A DNA stretch of 64,000 bases from Malaya genurostris. Its lineage: Eukaryota > Arthropoda > Insecta > Diptera > Culicidae. Where the stretch lies: the NCBI RefSeq assembly GCF_030247185.1, contig NC_080572.1, positions 128,652,405 to 128,716,404 on the forward strand, given 5' to 3'. The translations under genes were made by a program, and so were the position numbers. Within the stretch, counting starts at the first letter, position 1. Each line of letters begins with the position of its first letter. Positions 42,240 through 52,873 of the stretch are shown piece by piece. The notes below the pieces were generated by a model. The model was not told where the DNA came from. It worked only from the letters and a program-made list of their open reading frames with translations, and did not search any database.

Positions 42240-42590
42240 TCATGTGCTGCATTTATGGCTATTTTGAGTTGATTGCAGAGGTCTATTAGACGGAGCAGAA
42301 AATATGAATTTCACCCAATATTGAGGCTTTGACCCATACATGTTCAAATTCTTTATATTTAGGAGTAATAATTTTTGCAGAAGGAAAGCAAGAGTTAATG
42401 GCTATGAGGACTCCACCTCCCGATTTTTTCTGACAAAGAGATAAATTTCGGTAGTGCCGAAATACATCAAAGTTATTTATAAAAACTTCTTCGCTTCTGA
42501 CACTTTCATCCCAGCTTGTTTCAGTTCCTAGAATTACTTCGAAAGAAGTTAGTTGGTACTTTCGCGTACTTGTTGTAAGCGACAAGTCCG
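42240..42590 (-). pseudogene. CR1-like endonuclease fragment
   Basis: The minus strand encodes GTETSWDESVRSEEVF, FRHYRNLSLCQKKSGGGVLI and EFEHVWVKASILGEIHIFCS, very close to the endonuclease start of the CR1-like LINE at 36890-37130. It is a second, opposite-strand, 3'-truncated copy of the same or a sister family. Confidence 0.85.
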
Positions 42591-43400
42591 CTCACTGGAC
42601 TGATAGTTTCGATATGCGTAGAGGTCTGCTACGGCTTCGTCCGACTTAATTCCATATTCTTGATGTATGATGATGATGTACTTCTTTTGGATTATTTCGA
42701 TAAGAGATAATTGTTTCACCCCGTTTGAAGTTCACAAATGTCGAAATGATACTAGCTCCTGCATTTGGATGTCCAGAAAATTGAACGCGTGCGTCTGCTA
42801 GTTGTACGAAGGTAGTGAGTGTTTTGGAAGTGTCGGTGATTTTGTATTGTTGTTGGTGTTACTAATGTTACTGACAGTTTTGCTACTACTGTTGACGCTA
42901 ATATTCCTGCTAATATAGATTTTATTGTTTTTCTTTTAATCAATAATGTAATATAATTTTAGGCACACTGCTTAAGCCGACACTAGTCGATGAATTGAAC
43001 ATTGCATGAGTCTTCCAGATGGCGTTGGTAATTATCTATGCTGGTCGCATCCTTCGGTCCGTGTGGGTCCGCGGGAAACACCCCCAGGCTACGAAGGCCC
43101 GGCGGGTGGCCCGCATGCTGGTTTTCGAATGGAGCGTTCTTCCGTGGGCCATGATGGTGATGTTACGGAAGAGAATGAAAAAAAAGTAAATATTGTGGAA
43201 ACGGGGTGACAGGTAAGGGGGAACGAAAAAGTTAGTGACAAAAAAAGATCTTGTAGTTCCAATAAAGATGGTGGACAGGGACGGAGATCGAGAGAATCGG
43301 GGGGATGTTAGTGTCGAACCTGTAGGTGGAGATTATACTTTCTGAGCGAAGAATAACACATTACACTTGTATATCAATGTGTTTAAGGTACTGGTATATG
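42591..43400. other. Unassigned DNA with GC-rich part
   Basis: 42600-42950 may be further CR1 ORF1/ORF2 junction sequence, but I cannot read a domain. 43060-43130 is GC-rich (GGCCCGGCGGGTGGCCCGC). No gene is recognised. Confidence 0.35.
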
Positions 43401-43512
43401 AGAAGCATATATAAACTATCCCGGCTCGCCAACACATCCCGAACCGGAACCTCAGACGGTCTACCTCGGGCCCTAAGGGATTCCAGTAGCTTCGACCTGG
43501 CGTCACGATACT

Positions 43513-44270
43513 CTACCCACGATCACACGACATGCTCGATGTCCTGATAACCGGCGCCACAGGTGCAGAGACCGTTCTCCGCGAGCCCAACACGCCAGAG
43601 ATGTGCGTTGAAAGTGTAGTGATTTGACGCGACACAACACGAATGAAATCGCGACTCACGTTCATCCTCCTGAACCAAGGTTCCGTCGAAACCATAGGGA
43701 TATTGGTTTTATTGCATTGGAATGTAACCATCGTCCCAGTTCGCCATTGCTCCCTGAAGTTTGCCAACTTTCGAGAGTTTTCTGACGAGAGATACTGAAA
43801 TATTCGTTGAAGCAGATTGGTCTTTCATAAATATCACCTTCTAATGCACCCACCTTAGCCAATGAGTCTGCCTTTTTCATTGCCCGGAATGGAACAATGC
43901 GAAGGGACCCAGACTAACGATATTGAATAAGACCGTTCAGATAAAGTTCGCAAGTGTTCCCGTATTCTCCCCAGGTAATATGAGGGATACTTTCCTGGCT
44001 TCATTGCCCAGAGAGCTTCTATTGAACTTAGACTGTCCGTGATAATGAAGTAATGGTTTTTGGACAAGGTTCATTGATCTCGAGGGTGTACTGAATAGCA
44101 GCTAATTCTTCGACGTAAACTGAAGTCGGATCACTGAGTTTGTACGAAGCGGTGATGTTCTGATTGAAGATGCCGAAGCCTGTGGACCTGTCGATGTTTG
44201 ATCCGTCAGTGTAAAACACCTTTTCACAGTTGACTGCTCTAAATTTATTATGAAATATATTAGGGAACAC
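43513..44270 (-). pseudogene. I-group LINE RNase H and C-terminal domain, frameshifted
   Basis: RNase H motifs: EKVFYTDGSNIDRSTGFGIF (first Asp), VYVEELAAIQYTL (Glu), IITDSLSSIEALW (second Asp), VWVPSHCSIPGNEK (His loop), MKKADSLAK. The pieces are in different frames (44270-44028, 44067-43855, 43880-43662, 43767-43513). The last piece contains the end of the ORF2 Cys-rich tail. Confidence 0.8.
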
Positions 44271-45145
44271 TCGAGGGCGTACGTAATCCGGAACATGTAT
44301 TTCTCGGACAATAGATTATACAAAAAGTTATTCAGAATTTCTTGCAACGGTCCTTGGAGATCGGCAGCTTTGGATCCTATAATGGACACAACGCTGTCGT
44401 CGGCAAATTGTCTTAGCGTGCAAGATGTGTTGATACATTCATCAATGTTGTTTGCGTAAAAGTGGTATAAAAGGGGGCTTAAGCATGAGCCCTGAGGAAG
44501 ACCCATGTAACTGAATCGTATTGTCGACAAATCACCATGCGCGAAATACATGTATTTCTCGGACAATAGATTATACAAAAAGTTATTCAAAATTGGTGAA
44601 AGACCATGCTGATGCAACTTTTCAGATATGATGTTTATGGAAACTGAGTCAAAAGCCCCCTTGATGTCCAAGAAAACGGATGCCATTTGCTCTTTCCGAG
44701 CAAATGCTATTTGAATTTCTGTTGAGAGCAACGCAAGACAATCGTTCGTTCCTTCGCCCCTGCGGAAGCCGAATTGTGTATCTGAATGTAAGCCATTAGT
44801 CTCGACCCAATTGTCTAGACGAAACAGAATCCTTTTTTCGAACAATTTCCGGATACAGTAAAGCATAGCAATCGGCCGATACGAATTGTGATCGGAGGCT
44901 GGTTTCCCTGGTTTTTGAATGACGATAACTCTTACTTGTTTCCAGTCATGTGGGACAATATTATCTTCAAGAAGCCTATTGAATAAATTCAATAAGCGCC
45001 TTTTGGCAAAGTCAGGCAAATTTGTCAACAAGTTGAATTTGATTTTGTCTAACCACGGAGCTTTATTGTTACTCGATAAAAGCGCAAGCGAGAGCTCGAC
45101 CATCGAAAAAGGTGTTTCGTTTCTGCTAGATGAGGCGACGCGCAT
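44102..45145 (-). pseudogene. I-group LINE reverse transcriptase with internal template-switch duplication
   Basis: The 347-codon frame has NKAPWLDKIKFNLL, VIVIQKPGKP, SYRPIAMLYCIRKLFEKRIL, QFGFRRGEGTNDCLALL, SVFLDIKGAFDSV (motif A), GLPQGSCLSPLLYHFYANN (B) and LRQFADDSVV (catalytic FADD). After the FADD block the sequence ILNNFLYNLLSEKYM appears a second time (first copy about 44600-44550, second about 44340-44290), replacing the normal thumb region; the frame then drifts out of the RNase H frame. The enzyme is not functional. Confidence 0.85.
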
Positions 45146-45589
45146 GATCGTCTGTTCCGGAACAGAGTCAGGACATACTTTTTTAGCGAAATCGAATATC
45201 CAGCTGTTCCTCGCTTTCGTTCGTGGTGGTTTTGTTGCGCATTCGTCGGGTTGTGTTCCAAAGAGTGCTCATTGATGTTTCTCTCGATAATTCGTCTACG
45301 AATCGACGCCAATAATCACTTTTCTTCGCTTTAATCAAGCTTTTTATTTAAGCGTCTGATTTCGCGTAGTTTATAAAATTATCAGGTGTTCCGTTTTTCC
45401 AAAACTCAAAAAATGAAAGAGATCTCTCCGCGTTCAATCCTGAGCACTCACTGTTCCACCACGGGTTGAGAGGACGGATGTTGGCTTTCGCGCCGGGTAC
45501 ACGTTTCGTCTCAGCTTGAGTCGCGGTGTCGAGAATCAAGCCAGCCAAAAACGTGTACTCTTCCTCCGGCGGAAGTTCTTGTGTTGTTT

Positions 45590-46285
45590 CTAGTTTCTCA
45601 GATATCGAATTTGCGTAGCATTTTCAATCAATATTTCGTTTGAGGTCATACGAAACATTGATTGTCTCCGATGGTCCAAGAAAACTGATGCCATTTGCTC
45701 TTTCCGAGCAAATGCTATTTGAATTTCTGTTGAGAGCAACGCAAGACAATCGTTCGTTCCTTCGCCCCTGCGGAAGCCGAATTGTGTATCTGAATGTAAG
45801 CCATTAGTTTCGACCCAATTGTCTAGACGAAACAGTAAATTTGGATCGTCGTTGACGTCGTTTAACAGCTCCTGAGCGATGGTAATGCGTTTGTTTTTTT
45901 GATCAAAATTCAGCAATTTTGGAACGAATTTTGCTGTCACTCGTTTCATGCCCAAAACATTTGAAAAAATATGATGGCATGAGCCAACTGATATTACAAC
46001 TTCATCAGCAACTTCTCTAATAGTGATTCGGCGATCATCCATAAGCCTTTTTTCCACTTTTCCCACATTTTCATCGATTATTGACGTGCTGGGTCGACCG
46101 GAGCGTTCGTCGTCTTCAACGTCTTCGCGGCCATCTTGGAAATGCTTATACCACTCGTAAACACTTGTTTTTTTCATAGCAGACTCACCGTAGGCTCTCT
46201 GTAACATTTCGCACACTTGGTTACACTTTATTTCATTTTTCACGCAAAATTTAATACAAATTCTTTGACTCTTCAATTCTTCCAT
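45590..46285 (-). CDS. Chimeric ORF: mariner transposase N-half fused to LINE RT fragment
   Basis: An uninterrupted 231-codon frame from an ATG. Residues 1-151 are mariner transposase (HTH motifs RICIKFCVKNEIKCNQVCEM and SVYEWYKHFQ; linker RSGRPSTS; second HTH part ITIREVADEVVISVG; FVPKLLNFDQKNKRITIAQE), ending just before the first catalytic Asp. From residue 152 it is LINE RT sequence (FRLDNWVETNGLHSD, TQFGFRRGEGTNDC...FARKEQMASVFLD) nearly identical to 44828-44666. The last 27 residues come from the LINE's upstream linker. It would keep DNA-binding but no transposase or RT catalysis. Expression is unknown. Confidence 0.75.
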   Translation of the reverse strand: MEELKSQRICIKFCVKNEIKCNQVCEMLQRAYGESAMKKTSVYEWYKHFQDGREDVEDDERSGRPSTSIIDENVGKVEKRLMDDRRITIREVADEVVISVGSCHHIFSNVLGMKRVTAKFVPKLLNFDQKNKRITIAQELLNDVNDDPNLLFRLDNWVETNGLHSDTQFGFRRGEGTNDCLALLSTEIQIAFARKEQMASVFLDHRRQSMFRMTSNEILIENATQIRYLRN

Positions 46286-46489
46286 TGTTTAAACTAACAA
46301 TAATCGCCGAGCTCAAAAAAACACGTCTACACCAGCCGCTACAAGACAGAATGTAAACAATGAATACAGCTGAAAATTTCACCATACATTAGGGACATAT
46401 GTACCAACACAATAAAAAAAAATTTTGACCACCGGACTCTCCAGACGCGCGCAATTAAAAAATTCCGGGAACTTTTTGAACAGACCTCG
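45836..46489 (-). mobile_element. 5' half of a second mariner copy
   Basis: Minus-strand copy of the same mariner family as 32730-33640: end CGAGGTCTGTTCAAAAAGTT after TA (46490-46491), 5' UTR, then the transposase N-half to the junction at 45835/45836. Unlike the first copy it has an intact start region without the early stop. The 3' half and the 3' inverted repeat are missing. Confidence 0.85.
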
Positions 46490-46687
46490 TATGTGAGTAA
46501 TTACTTAAATTGCTAATTACTTGCCCTCACTTTTCGAAAAAATTAAAAGCTACTTGATGCACACCTAGAACTAGACACACAAAGAATGATCAGTCAGATG
46601 CGTTATTTCTTATTTGTGGGCCCCTCCCGAAATGAAATCCTGGGTTCAAACCTGAATTTATAACACTTTTGATGAATTTCAATAATA

Positions 46688-48993
46688 GGGGAAGATGTTC
46701 CGTTGCCGGCAGTGTTCGATTGCCGGCACCCCACCGTAACTTTTGACAGAAATCAGATAATGGGGCTGTCCATAAAAGACGTCACACTTTTTTTGACGAT
46801 TTTTTACTCCCCCTCCCCCCTTTGTCACAAATTGTCACAGAAGCAAAGACCCCCCACTCCCCCTATGTCACTTGTCACGAATTCAAAATAAATAAAATTC
46901 ATCTCAATACATTCAATATGTATGACAAACCATATAAATATAAGGGAAAAATCGACATAGATATATTATTGTTTTAGGTAAAGAATAATATTTCCTTAGT
47001 GTAGCATACAGGACTGAGAAAATAAAGACCAAAACCTCATCAAAACGAGATCAATGCCGAAGAATCTTTTCAAGATCAGTTGATCAGTGAATTTTAAATC
47101 ACATCGATCAATATCGGTACTGATCTTCCGTCACACAATGGGTAGTGAGTTTGGGTTAAAATGATTCTTGATTTATATAAGTTCAATCATTGGATGATTC
47201 GATAAGCTTTGATGTTGGTGGAGGAAAATCACATATGATCAAGATAAGACATGACATGATCTACGTCTGAAATCCTTGATCTCCCGCCCTTTTTCAAATG
47301 GAGTACAATTGAATAAACTGCATCAGAATCAGATAAGAGAAATTCTTATGACATACTATTATCAGTACTAGAAAATCAAACTACTGAAAAAATTGTCAGT
47401 GCATAACTTAAGTTAAACCGTTTGAAGGCATCTTTTTCTTTTTTACTCATATTAGGCAAAAATTATTAATTTCGCTAATTTACTCGCTCCTCCGTGCACT
47501 TTTGCTGATCACAACAGAAATGATTTCCTGCATCACTCATTTCCGAATTTACAAGAAGAAGCTTTTACATCAACAAATACACGTTTTCCTATAGAATGTA
47601 AACGTTTATTGTGGAGATTTTTTCAGGTAATAGGGCAAAGTAGTAATATAATTAGGTATTTCAAAAATGCGCTCATTGAAAATATTGGACGTCACATTCC
47701 AAAAACCTCGCCCCCTCCCCTCTGTCACAAAAGGTCACGTTTTATGAAACACCCCGCTCCCCCTTGCGGCGTGACGTCTTTTATGGACAGCCCCTAACGT
47801 CATTCCGACAAATGTCATGTGTGTGTGTAATAGCAACACTTTCTTTTTGTGCGGAATACCAAAGCAAACAGACGCTTGTACTTTTTGCAGCACTTAAAAC
47901 AAATTTTAATTGCGTGAAAATCAACACAAAAGTTTTTTATGACATAGTATCCTAAATTGAAAAGTATCAATCGGAAAGGTGAGTGGATTGAATATTTATG
48001 TGGTGAAATAGATCTATTTCGTGATTTAACACCGGATGCTATCAATATTTTCGCAACCAAAGTTTTTTTCGTAATTTTCAAAATGTCTACCGATTTCGGT
48101 TACCGGTGCCCCGTTTTTTTTCGACAAATCGCGAAAAATTGTCAGTGATATGCAGAGATGCCAAGTCTAAAACTTTGACTGTAAATTATCCATTGTCTAA
48201 CTTAACATGTAATCCTTTTTTAGTCTAAAGACTTTTTACAGACTTTCGAAACTTCGATTGTTTGCAGACATTCGTCAGAAATTACACACTTTTTTAAATT
48301 GGCGCGATCTTTTCGTTTTTGCTAGCTAAACTTATTGTATTACCTGGTATCTCAGGTGAAATGCAACACGTGGACAACTTGACGGCTTCAATACCGTCAT
48401 ATAAGTAAAAACTTTGGTTCTCTGGCTCTGTTTGCCATGCGACTTCAAACAAATCGTCCAAGTCAAGGAAAATAAACTTCATTGCGCTGATTAATGGCAT
48501 TAAACGTTGCTTAGTGGATAAGAAGCCAAGAAACTCGACTGCAGCAACGTATTCAATCCCGCGAAGCCCGTGGAAGACCGGTCTTATCAACACCAAAGAC
48601 GCCACAATACAAATCATTGGCCAAGAGAGCCAAGGCGAAGTCACCATCAGACAATGAAGACTTTTGTCCAAAATGCCTCCGAAAAGAATAAATTTCGTTT
48701 TTTCTTTAAATACCTGCAGTTTTTACTTATATTTTTCCATTTTTAGCGAAATTTCCTGGGGTGCCGGTAACCAAAGACCTATTTTGAAATGGTCAAAATT
48801 TATCACTTTACTAAATTATTATTTATTTATATTTATTTATCACTTTACTAATACAATATCAACTTAGTTTCTGTTTCAGTTGTTAGCTAGAGACTTTAGC
48901 TTTCCATTGATGTATAGATGTAAGCATAATGTGCACTTAGTCAGAGGTTATAAGCTTAAAAGAAAAGGGTGCCGGTAACCGAACACTCTCCCT
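46688..48993. mobile_element. 2.3-kb TIR element with TA duplication
   Basis: TA flanks both ends. The left end GGGGAAGATGTTCCGTTGCC matches the reverse complement of the right end, AGGGAGAGTGTTCGGTTACC, with a few mismatches. Internally GCCGGCACCCC/GGGGTGCCGG motifs recur. An open frame at 48294-48671 (-) has no clear domain; a plus-strand frame with AKRAKAKSPSDNEDFCPKC near 48610-48680 slightly resembles the acidic/Cys tail of pogo-type transposases, a weak hint only. Confidence 0.65.
46762..47794. mobile_element. 1.0-kb TIR element nested in the above
   Basis: The ends GGGGCTGTCCATAAAAGACG and its complement form inverted repeats of about 25 bp; subterminal C-rich blocks with TGTCACAAA motifs occur on both sides. 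A possible TAA duplication is at 46758-46760 and 47795-47797. It has no transposase. This type of GGGGCTGTCCATAAA end is widespread in insects as I remember it. Confidence 0.8.
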
Positions 48994-48999
48994 TACCAA

Positions 49000-49247
49000 T
49001 AGTTCATAATTTTGAATGAAATCTGACCAAGAAATTGCAAAAAAAACGGTGATTTCTTGAATATTTCTTCCTCTAACATTCCATCCAAATATGTGGTTTT
49101 GATATCAATTTGGAGTATTATTATATGAAAAGGTGCCTTATAGTTCTTATGTTCCAGATTGAATTCATGCTGAACAAATTGGTAAGACATGTACTCAAAT
49201 CTATCCATCAGCTTCAGCGCACTATACGGTACGGCTGTATGAGCCAA
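49000..49247 (-). pseudogene. Possible Ty1/copia reverse-transcriptase relic
   Basis: The minus strand reads IIILQIDIKTTYLDGMLEEE (near 49120-49060), which resembles the copia RT motif around QMDVKTAFLNGxLxEEIYM. The surrounding frame (49247-48993) is open for 84 codons but otherwise not recognisable. It is a short hit only. Confidence 0.45.
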
Positions 49248-49492
49248 TTGAGTCGAATTGATATCTCAACCCATACAAAACAAATGGTTTGTCATTCTGA
49301 GATCATGTGCAAAGTTACATTGAAGTTGAAGAAAAATCCTGATTTTGACACCTTTTCTGCAGGTAATTTGTGGAATTGCTCAATAGTTATGTTTACTTCG
49401 CACAAAACTGGTACTAAAACCTGTAAATAAATGATATAAGTATTTCGTCATACTTCTAAACTTACGGATTTAATTTGTTCTATTTCGCACAG

Positions 49493-49932
49493 ATAATCAT
49501 ATTTTCTTGGATACTTCTGGCCCTAAACATACATTGCTTGGAACTGTTACTCATGGACAAATGATGTCACATATGATTCGTACCAAATTGCAACAAGGAT
49601 TTTTGTCGAATGTTTCGAGTAATTGGATTATAAAAAATCCAACACACAAGAAACGAAATGAAAAAAATCCCATTTCAACCGAAAACAAGGACGATCAATA
49701 CTTCGAAAGGCGAAAACGTAACAACGAAGCAGCCAAAAAGTCTCGAGATGCTAGGAAACTGAGGGAGGATAGAGTAGGTTTGATGTTTTTGAAGCACTAC
49801 AAATAACCTAATACAAATCAATTCCAGACAGCGTTCAAAGCTGCCTTGCTCGAACGCGAAAATGCAATATTGAAGTCACAAATATTAATTCTTCGGGAGG
49901 AGCTATATGCACTAGCGCAAACTCTAATATGA
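49493..49932 (+). CDS. bZIP transcription factor (PAR/giant-like), last two exons
   Basis: Exon A runs from an acceptor (CGCACAG|AT at 49493, phase 2) to the donor AGA|GTAGGT at 49773/49774. A 54-bp intron follows, then exon B 49828-49932. The basic region DDQYFERRKRNNEAAKKSRD and ARKLREDR (about 25 residues before the junction) joins TAFKAALLERENAILKSQIL, a heptad leucine zipper (L, L, I, L at 7-residue steps), and ends LAQTLI-stop. The NNEAAKxSRDARxxRED pattern fits PAR-type and giant-type bZIPs, which bind TTAYRTAA-like sites as dimers. There is no in-frame ATG in exon A before the basic region except internal Met; the 5' exons were not found, so it may start upstream or be truncated. Confidence 0.8.
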
Positions 49933-50094
49933 AATGTTAAGAGCCAATCAAAAAACAAACATCACACTAAAATATTTTTCATAGTTTTCGTCCATAAGTA
50001 AAACATATCCAATGAGCAAAAACGATCAATAATTACGCCTTGCGAGTATAATAAACATCAATATAATGATACATATATTATCTGTTAAACAAAA

Positions 50095-51967
50095 ACACAT
50101 CCATCAATTAAATTACCACCCAAGCAACCCTTCACGACAGTTTATCACGACCACAATATATAGTGTGTGATAGTAACAGGTGAAAACACCAAAACTACAC
50201 GTGATCCTTTGTTTAAGCTGCAGCACAAGGTTAATAGGGTGTCAAACTCAGACATGAATTGCTTGATGACACATTTGTATTGTGAAAAATAAATTTTCCC
50301 ATACTTTACATACTACAACACAATCGTAGAGCGTGTAACAGATTTCACGAACTAGATGTAACTTTATATTTTGTTGTATAAATTATGAGTACATCAAATG
50401 TTGAATAGATAGGTTATTTTCGTTCCCAGTTGAAATAATGATGAGTTCTACATTGAATTGCATAATGATGGGAAAAATACATTTGGTTCTGTATGCGTGA
50501 TACAGTGTAATTAAATATTCCTAAATAAAACAACCGAACGTCTGATTTAGATATCAAATATGTTATGTCATATTTGTTACTTCTTAATTCTCGGGATTTC
50601 ATATTAAAGCAAGGGTAATACTGTATAAACCTTTGAAGGGGTTGGGGTCCAATCGGAGATGATAACACATCCATCAATTAAATTACCACCCAAGCAACCC
50701 TTCACGACGGGGCTACCACGTTTGGCATAAAGTCGTTTGGCATAATACCGTTTGGCATAACGCCGTTTGGCATAATGGTTATTTGGCATAATGGTTATTT
50801 GGCATAATGGTCATTTGGCATAATGGTCATTTGGCATAACAGTCATTTGGCATAACAGATGAACATGCTGCTTAATAGAAATTGTTCAAATTTAGTGCAA
50901 TTTTGAAAAGTCTAATGCGGCTACGCCGCATCGTTTTTAATGACCTGGTGTCCGACCTCGCTGCCGCTCGTTCGGACTTAACTGAGGGATAGCTCCTAGC
51001 TTTGGGTAATCCGGGCAAACGCCCGCAACTAGACAGAGGTGATTTCTGCGGGGGCGCTGCCCCCCCCGCAGTGGCCGGCGCTTCCGACGGCGGGTCGCCG
51101 GCGCACTCGCGGCCTTCGGCCGTCTCGACCTGAATCATCTATGACGAACAGAATATTGTGCTGGCACTAAGTGAGTTGCTTATATAAAAAGGTTTCACAT
51201 ATTTCGTTGGAGTTTCCCTTGCACAACATCAATCGATCGAAACACATACGACAATTTTCATTAGATTAAAATATTGCAAATCCCATTATTACTATGCCAA
51301 ATGGCATTATGCCAAATGACCATTATGCCAAAAGACCATTATGCCAAATAACTGTTATGCCAAATAACCATTATGCCAAACAGCGTTATGCCAAACGGTA
51401 TTATGCCAAATGACCTTATGCCAAACGGGCCGCCCCCCTTCACGACAGTTTATCACGACCATAATATATAGTGTGTGATAGTAACAGGTGAAAACACCAA
51501 AACTACACGTGATCCTTTGTTTAAGCTGCAGCACAAGGTTAATAGGGTGTCAAACTCAGACATGAATTGCTTGATGACACATTTGTATTGTGAAAAATAA
51601 ATTTTCCCATACTTTACATACTACAACACAATCGTAGAGCGTGTAACAGATTTCACGAACTAGATGTAACTTTATATTTTATTGTATAAATTATGAGTAC
51701 ATCAAATGTTGAATAGATAGGTTATTTTCGTTCCCAGTTGAAATAATGATGAGTTCTACATTGAATTGCATAATGATGGGAAAATATACATTTGGTTCTG
51801 TATGCGTGATACAGTGTAATTAAATATTCCTAAATAAAACAACCGAACGTCTGATTTAGATATCAAATATGTTATGTCATATTTGTTACTTCTTAATTCT
51901 CGGGATTTCATATTAAAGCAAGGGAAATACTGTATAAACCTTTGAAGGGGTTGGGGTCCAATCGGAG
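50095..51967 (+). repeat. Recent 570-bp tandem duplication after the bZIP gene
   Basis: Unit 1 is 50095-50664; unit 2 is 50665-51967 and is interrupted by the foldback at 50709-51438. Both units begin ACACATCCATCAATTAAATT and end GGGGTTGGGGTCCAATCGG. By eye they differ at only about five positions. They lie 160 bp after the bZIP stop and could include its 3' UTR. Confidence 0.9.
50709..51438. mobile_element. 730-bp foldback element with iterated GTTTGGCATAA ends and GC-rich core
   Basis: The left end has tandem GTTTGGCATAAT/ATTTGGCATAATGG units (50729-50852); the right end has the inverted ATTATGCCAAATGACC units (51290-51425). The target TTCACGAC is duplicated (50701-50708 and 51439-51446). 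The core at about 50920-51140 is very GC-rich (GCGGCTACGCCGCATCG, CGGCCTTCGGCCG) in contrast to the AT-rich arms. The open frame 50872-51138 (-) is arginine/alanine-rich with no domain. Confidence 0.85.
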
Positions 51968-52084
51968 GTTGATACTAACTATTTTTTTAAAAGGACCAGT
52001 CTAGGGCCGTATAGAATCGAAAGACAAAGTAACCAAGAATAAATCTACTGAATTCCTGCTTCCATGTTGTAAAGGGCCACAATT

Positions 52085-52258
52085 ACTACTGAATACGACT
52101 TACTTTACTATGGAGAGCCTTTTCAAAGTTTACCCTCTGAGAGAGTGATAAGTTTTTGATCGTGAATATCTTTTATTGCATCTAACATATCAACATAATA
52201 TTTGCTACATGCTATCGGAAATATGATTATAATTGCATGATAAAATTTTCAGTTGTAT
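52085..52258 (+). repeat. Family A copy, left part, interrupted by the BEL element
   Basis: GAATACGACTTACTTTACTA, ACCCTCTGAGAGAGTGATAA and the following sequence match 34165-34325. The copy continues after the BEL insertion at 60086 (GACATAATCTCAAATAA). Confidence 0.8.
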
Positions 52259-52263
52259 GACAT

Positions 52264-52852
52264 TGTTGACAACGCCACATCGAAAAGCAGTGCTTCGGTG
52301 CCCCCATCTGATGCTGCAACACTGGACGAAGCGGACGAAGGGGTAGTCTTCGACAAAAGCGTCACACGGTTAAACTCGGAAGAAAAACCGCCATTGCGAT
52401 ACTCTAAAAACGACGCTAAGTATCAGTGAACGCTATTTGCATTATCGCTAAGTAAATTTACTTAACAGTAAAATATTTATATTAACTACTAAAATTTACA
52501 CCTAAACATACTACTGAAGAGTGTTTACTTAAGAGTAGAAAGGTTTGTTAATAGTACATTATTCTGCTGGCTAATTTATACAAACTATTGGTAGCCTGAA
52601 GGTGAGAATTTCTCTTAATTAGTGTGAAAGTAAGAAATACTAATCCTAACATTAATGTGAGCAGATTGTACGTTACTGGAATTTAAGCGGTGTTGCCGTT
52701 ATTATTATAGAAAGCTAGCTCACTAGAAGTAAGTTATATTACTTTAAGTTGTTCAATGAACTAACGCAATGTTTTGCAGGAATTTTTTAATTCTACTTCA
52801 CTGTGTAATAAATTATTGAATTGGAGCTGATCTTTTCGCTTTCTCGGCAACA
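52264..52852 (+). repeat. 5' LTR of the BEL element
   Basis: 589 bp, TG...CA ends. It differs from the 3' LTR at about seven positions by eye (about 1%). It includes the last roughly 55 codons of pol because the pol stop codon lies inside the LTR. AATAAA near 52807 (TGTAATAAATT) is a possible poly(A) signal. No standard TGG primer-binding start follows the LTR; the next bases are TTTAAAAAAATTC. Confidence 0.92.
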
Positions 52853-52873
52853 TTTAAAAAAATTCTTCTAAAC

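Larger units (their letters stand above)
43450..45670 (-). mobile_element. I-group LINE remnant with RT and RNase H
   Basis: On the minus strand the order is end of the endonuclease linker (NPWWNSECS near 45450), RT (45145-44280), RNase H (44270-43850) and a C-terminal Cys-containing tail (WFRRMNVSRDFIRVV near 43680). Presence of an RNase H domain after RT places it in the I/LOA/Outcast group. The 5' end is replaced by the chimeric mariner at 45674-46489. Confidence 0.8.

Noticed and set aside
48294..48671. 125-codon frame considered as a transposase of the 46688-48993 element
   Set aside because: No DDE motifs in order; only a weak pogo-like Cys/acidic tail on the opposite strand.
50709..50860. 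Regularly spaced GTTTGGCATAA units considered as a CRISPR-like array
   Set aside because: The units are contiguous degenerate tandem repeats with an inverted set at the other end and a target duplication outside, which is a foldback transposon, and the host is a eukaryote.
50872..51138. GC-rich minus-strand open frame in the foldback core, considered as a captured bacterial gene
   Set aside because: No domain, Arg/Ala-rich composition expected from GC-rich DNA in any frame; kept only as a composition finding.
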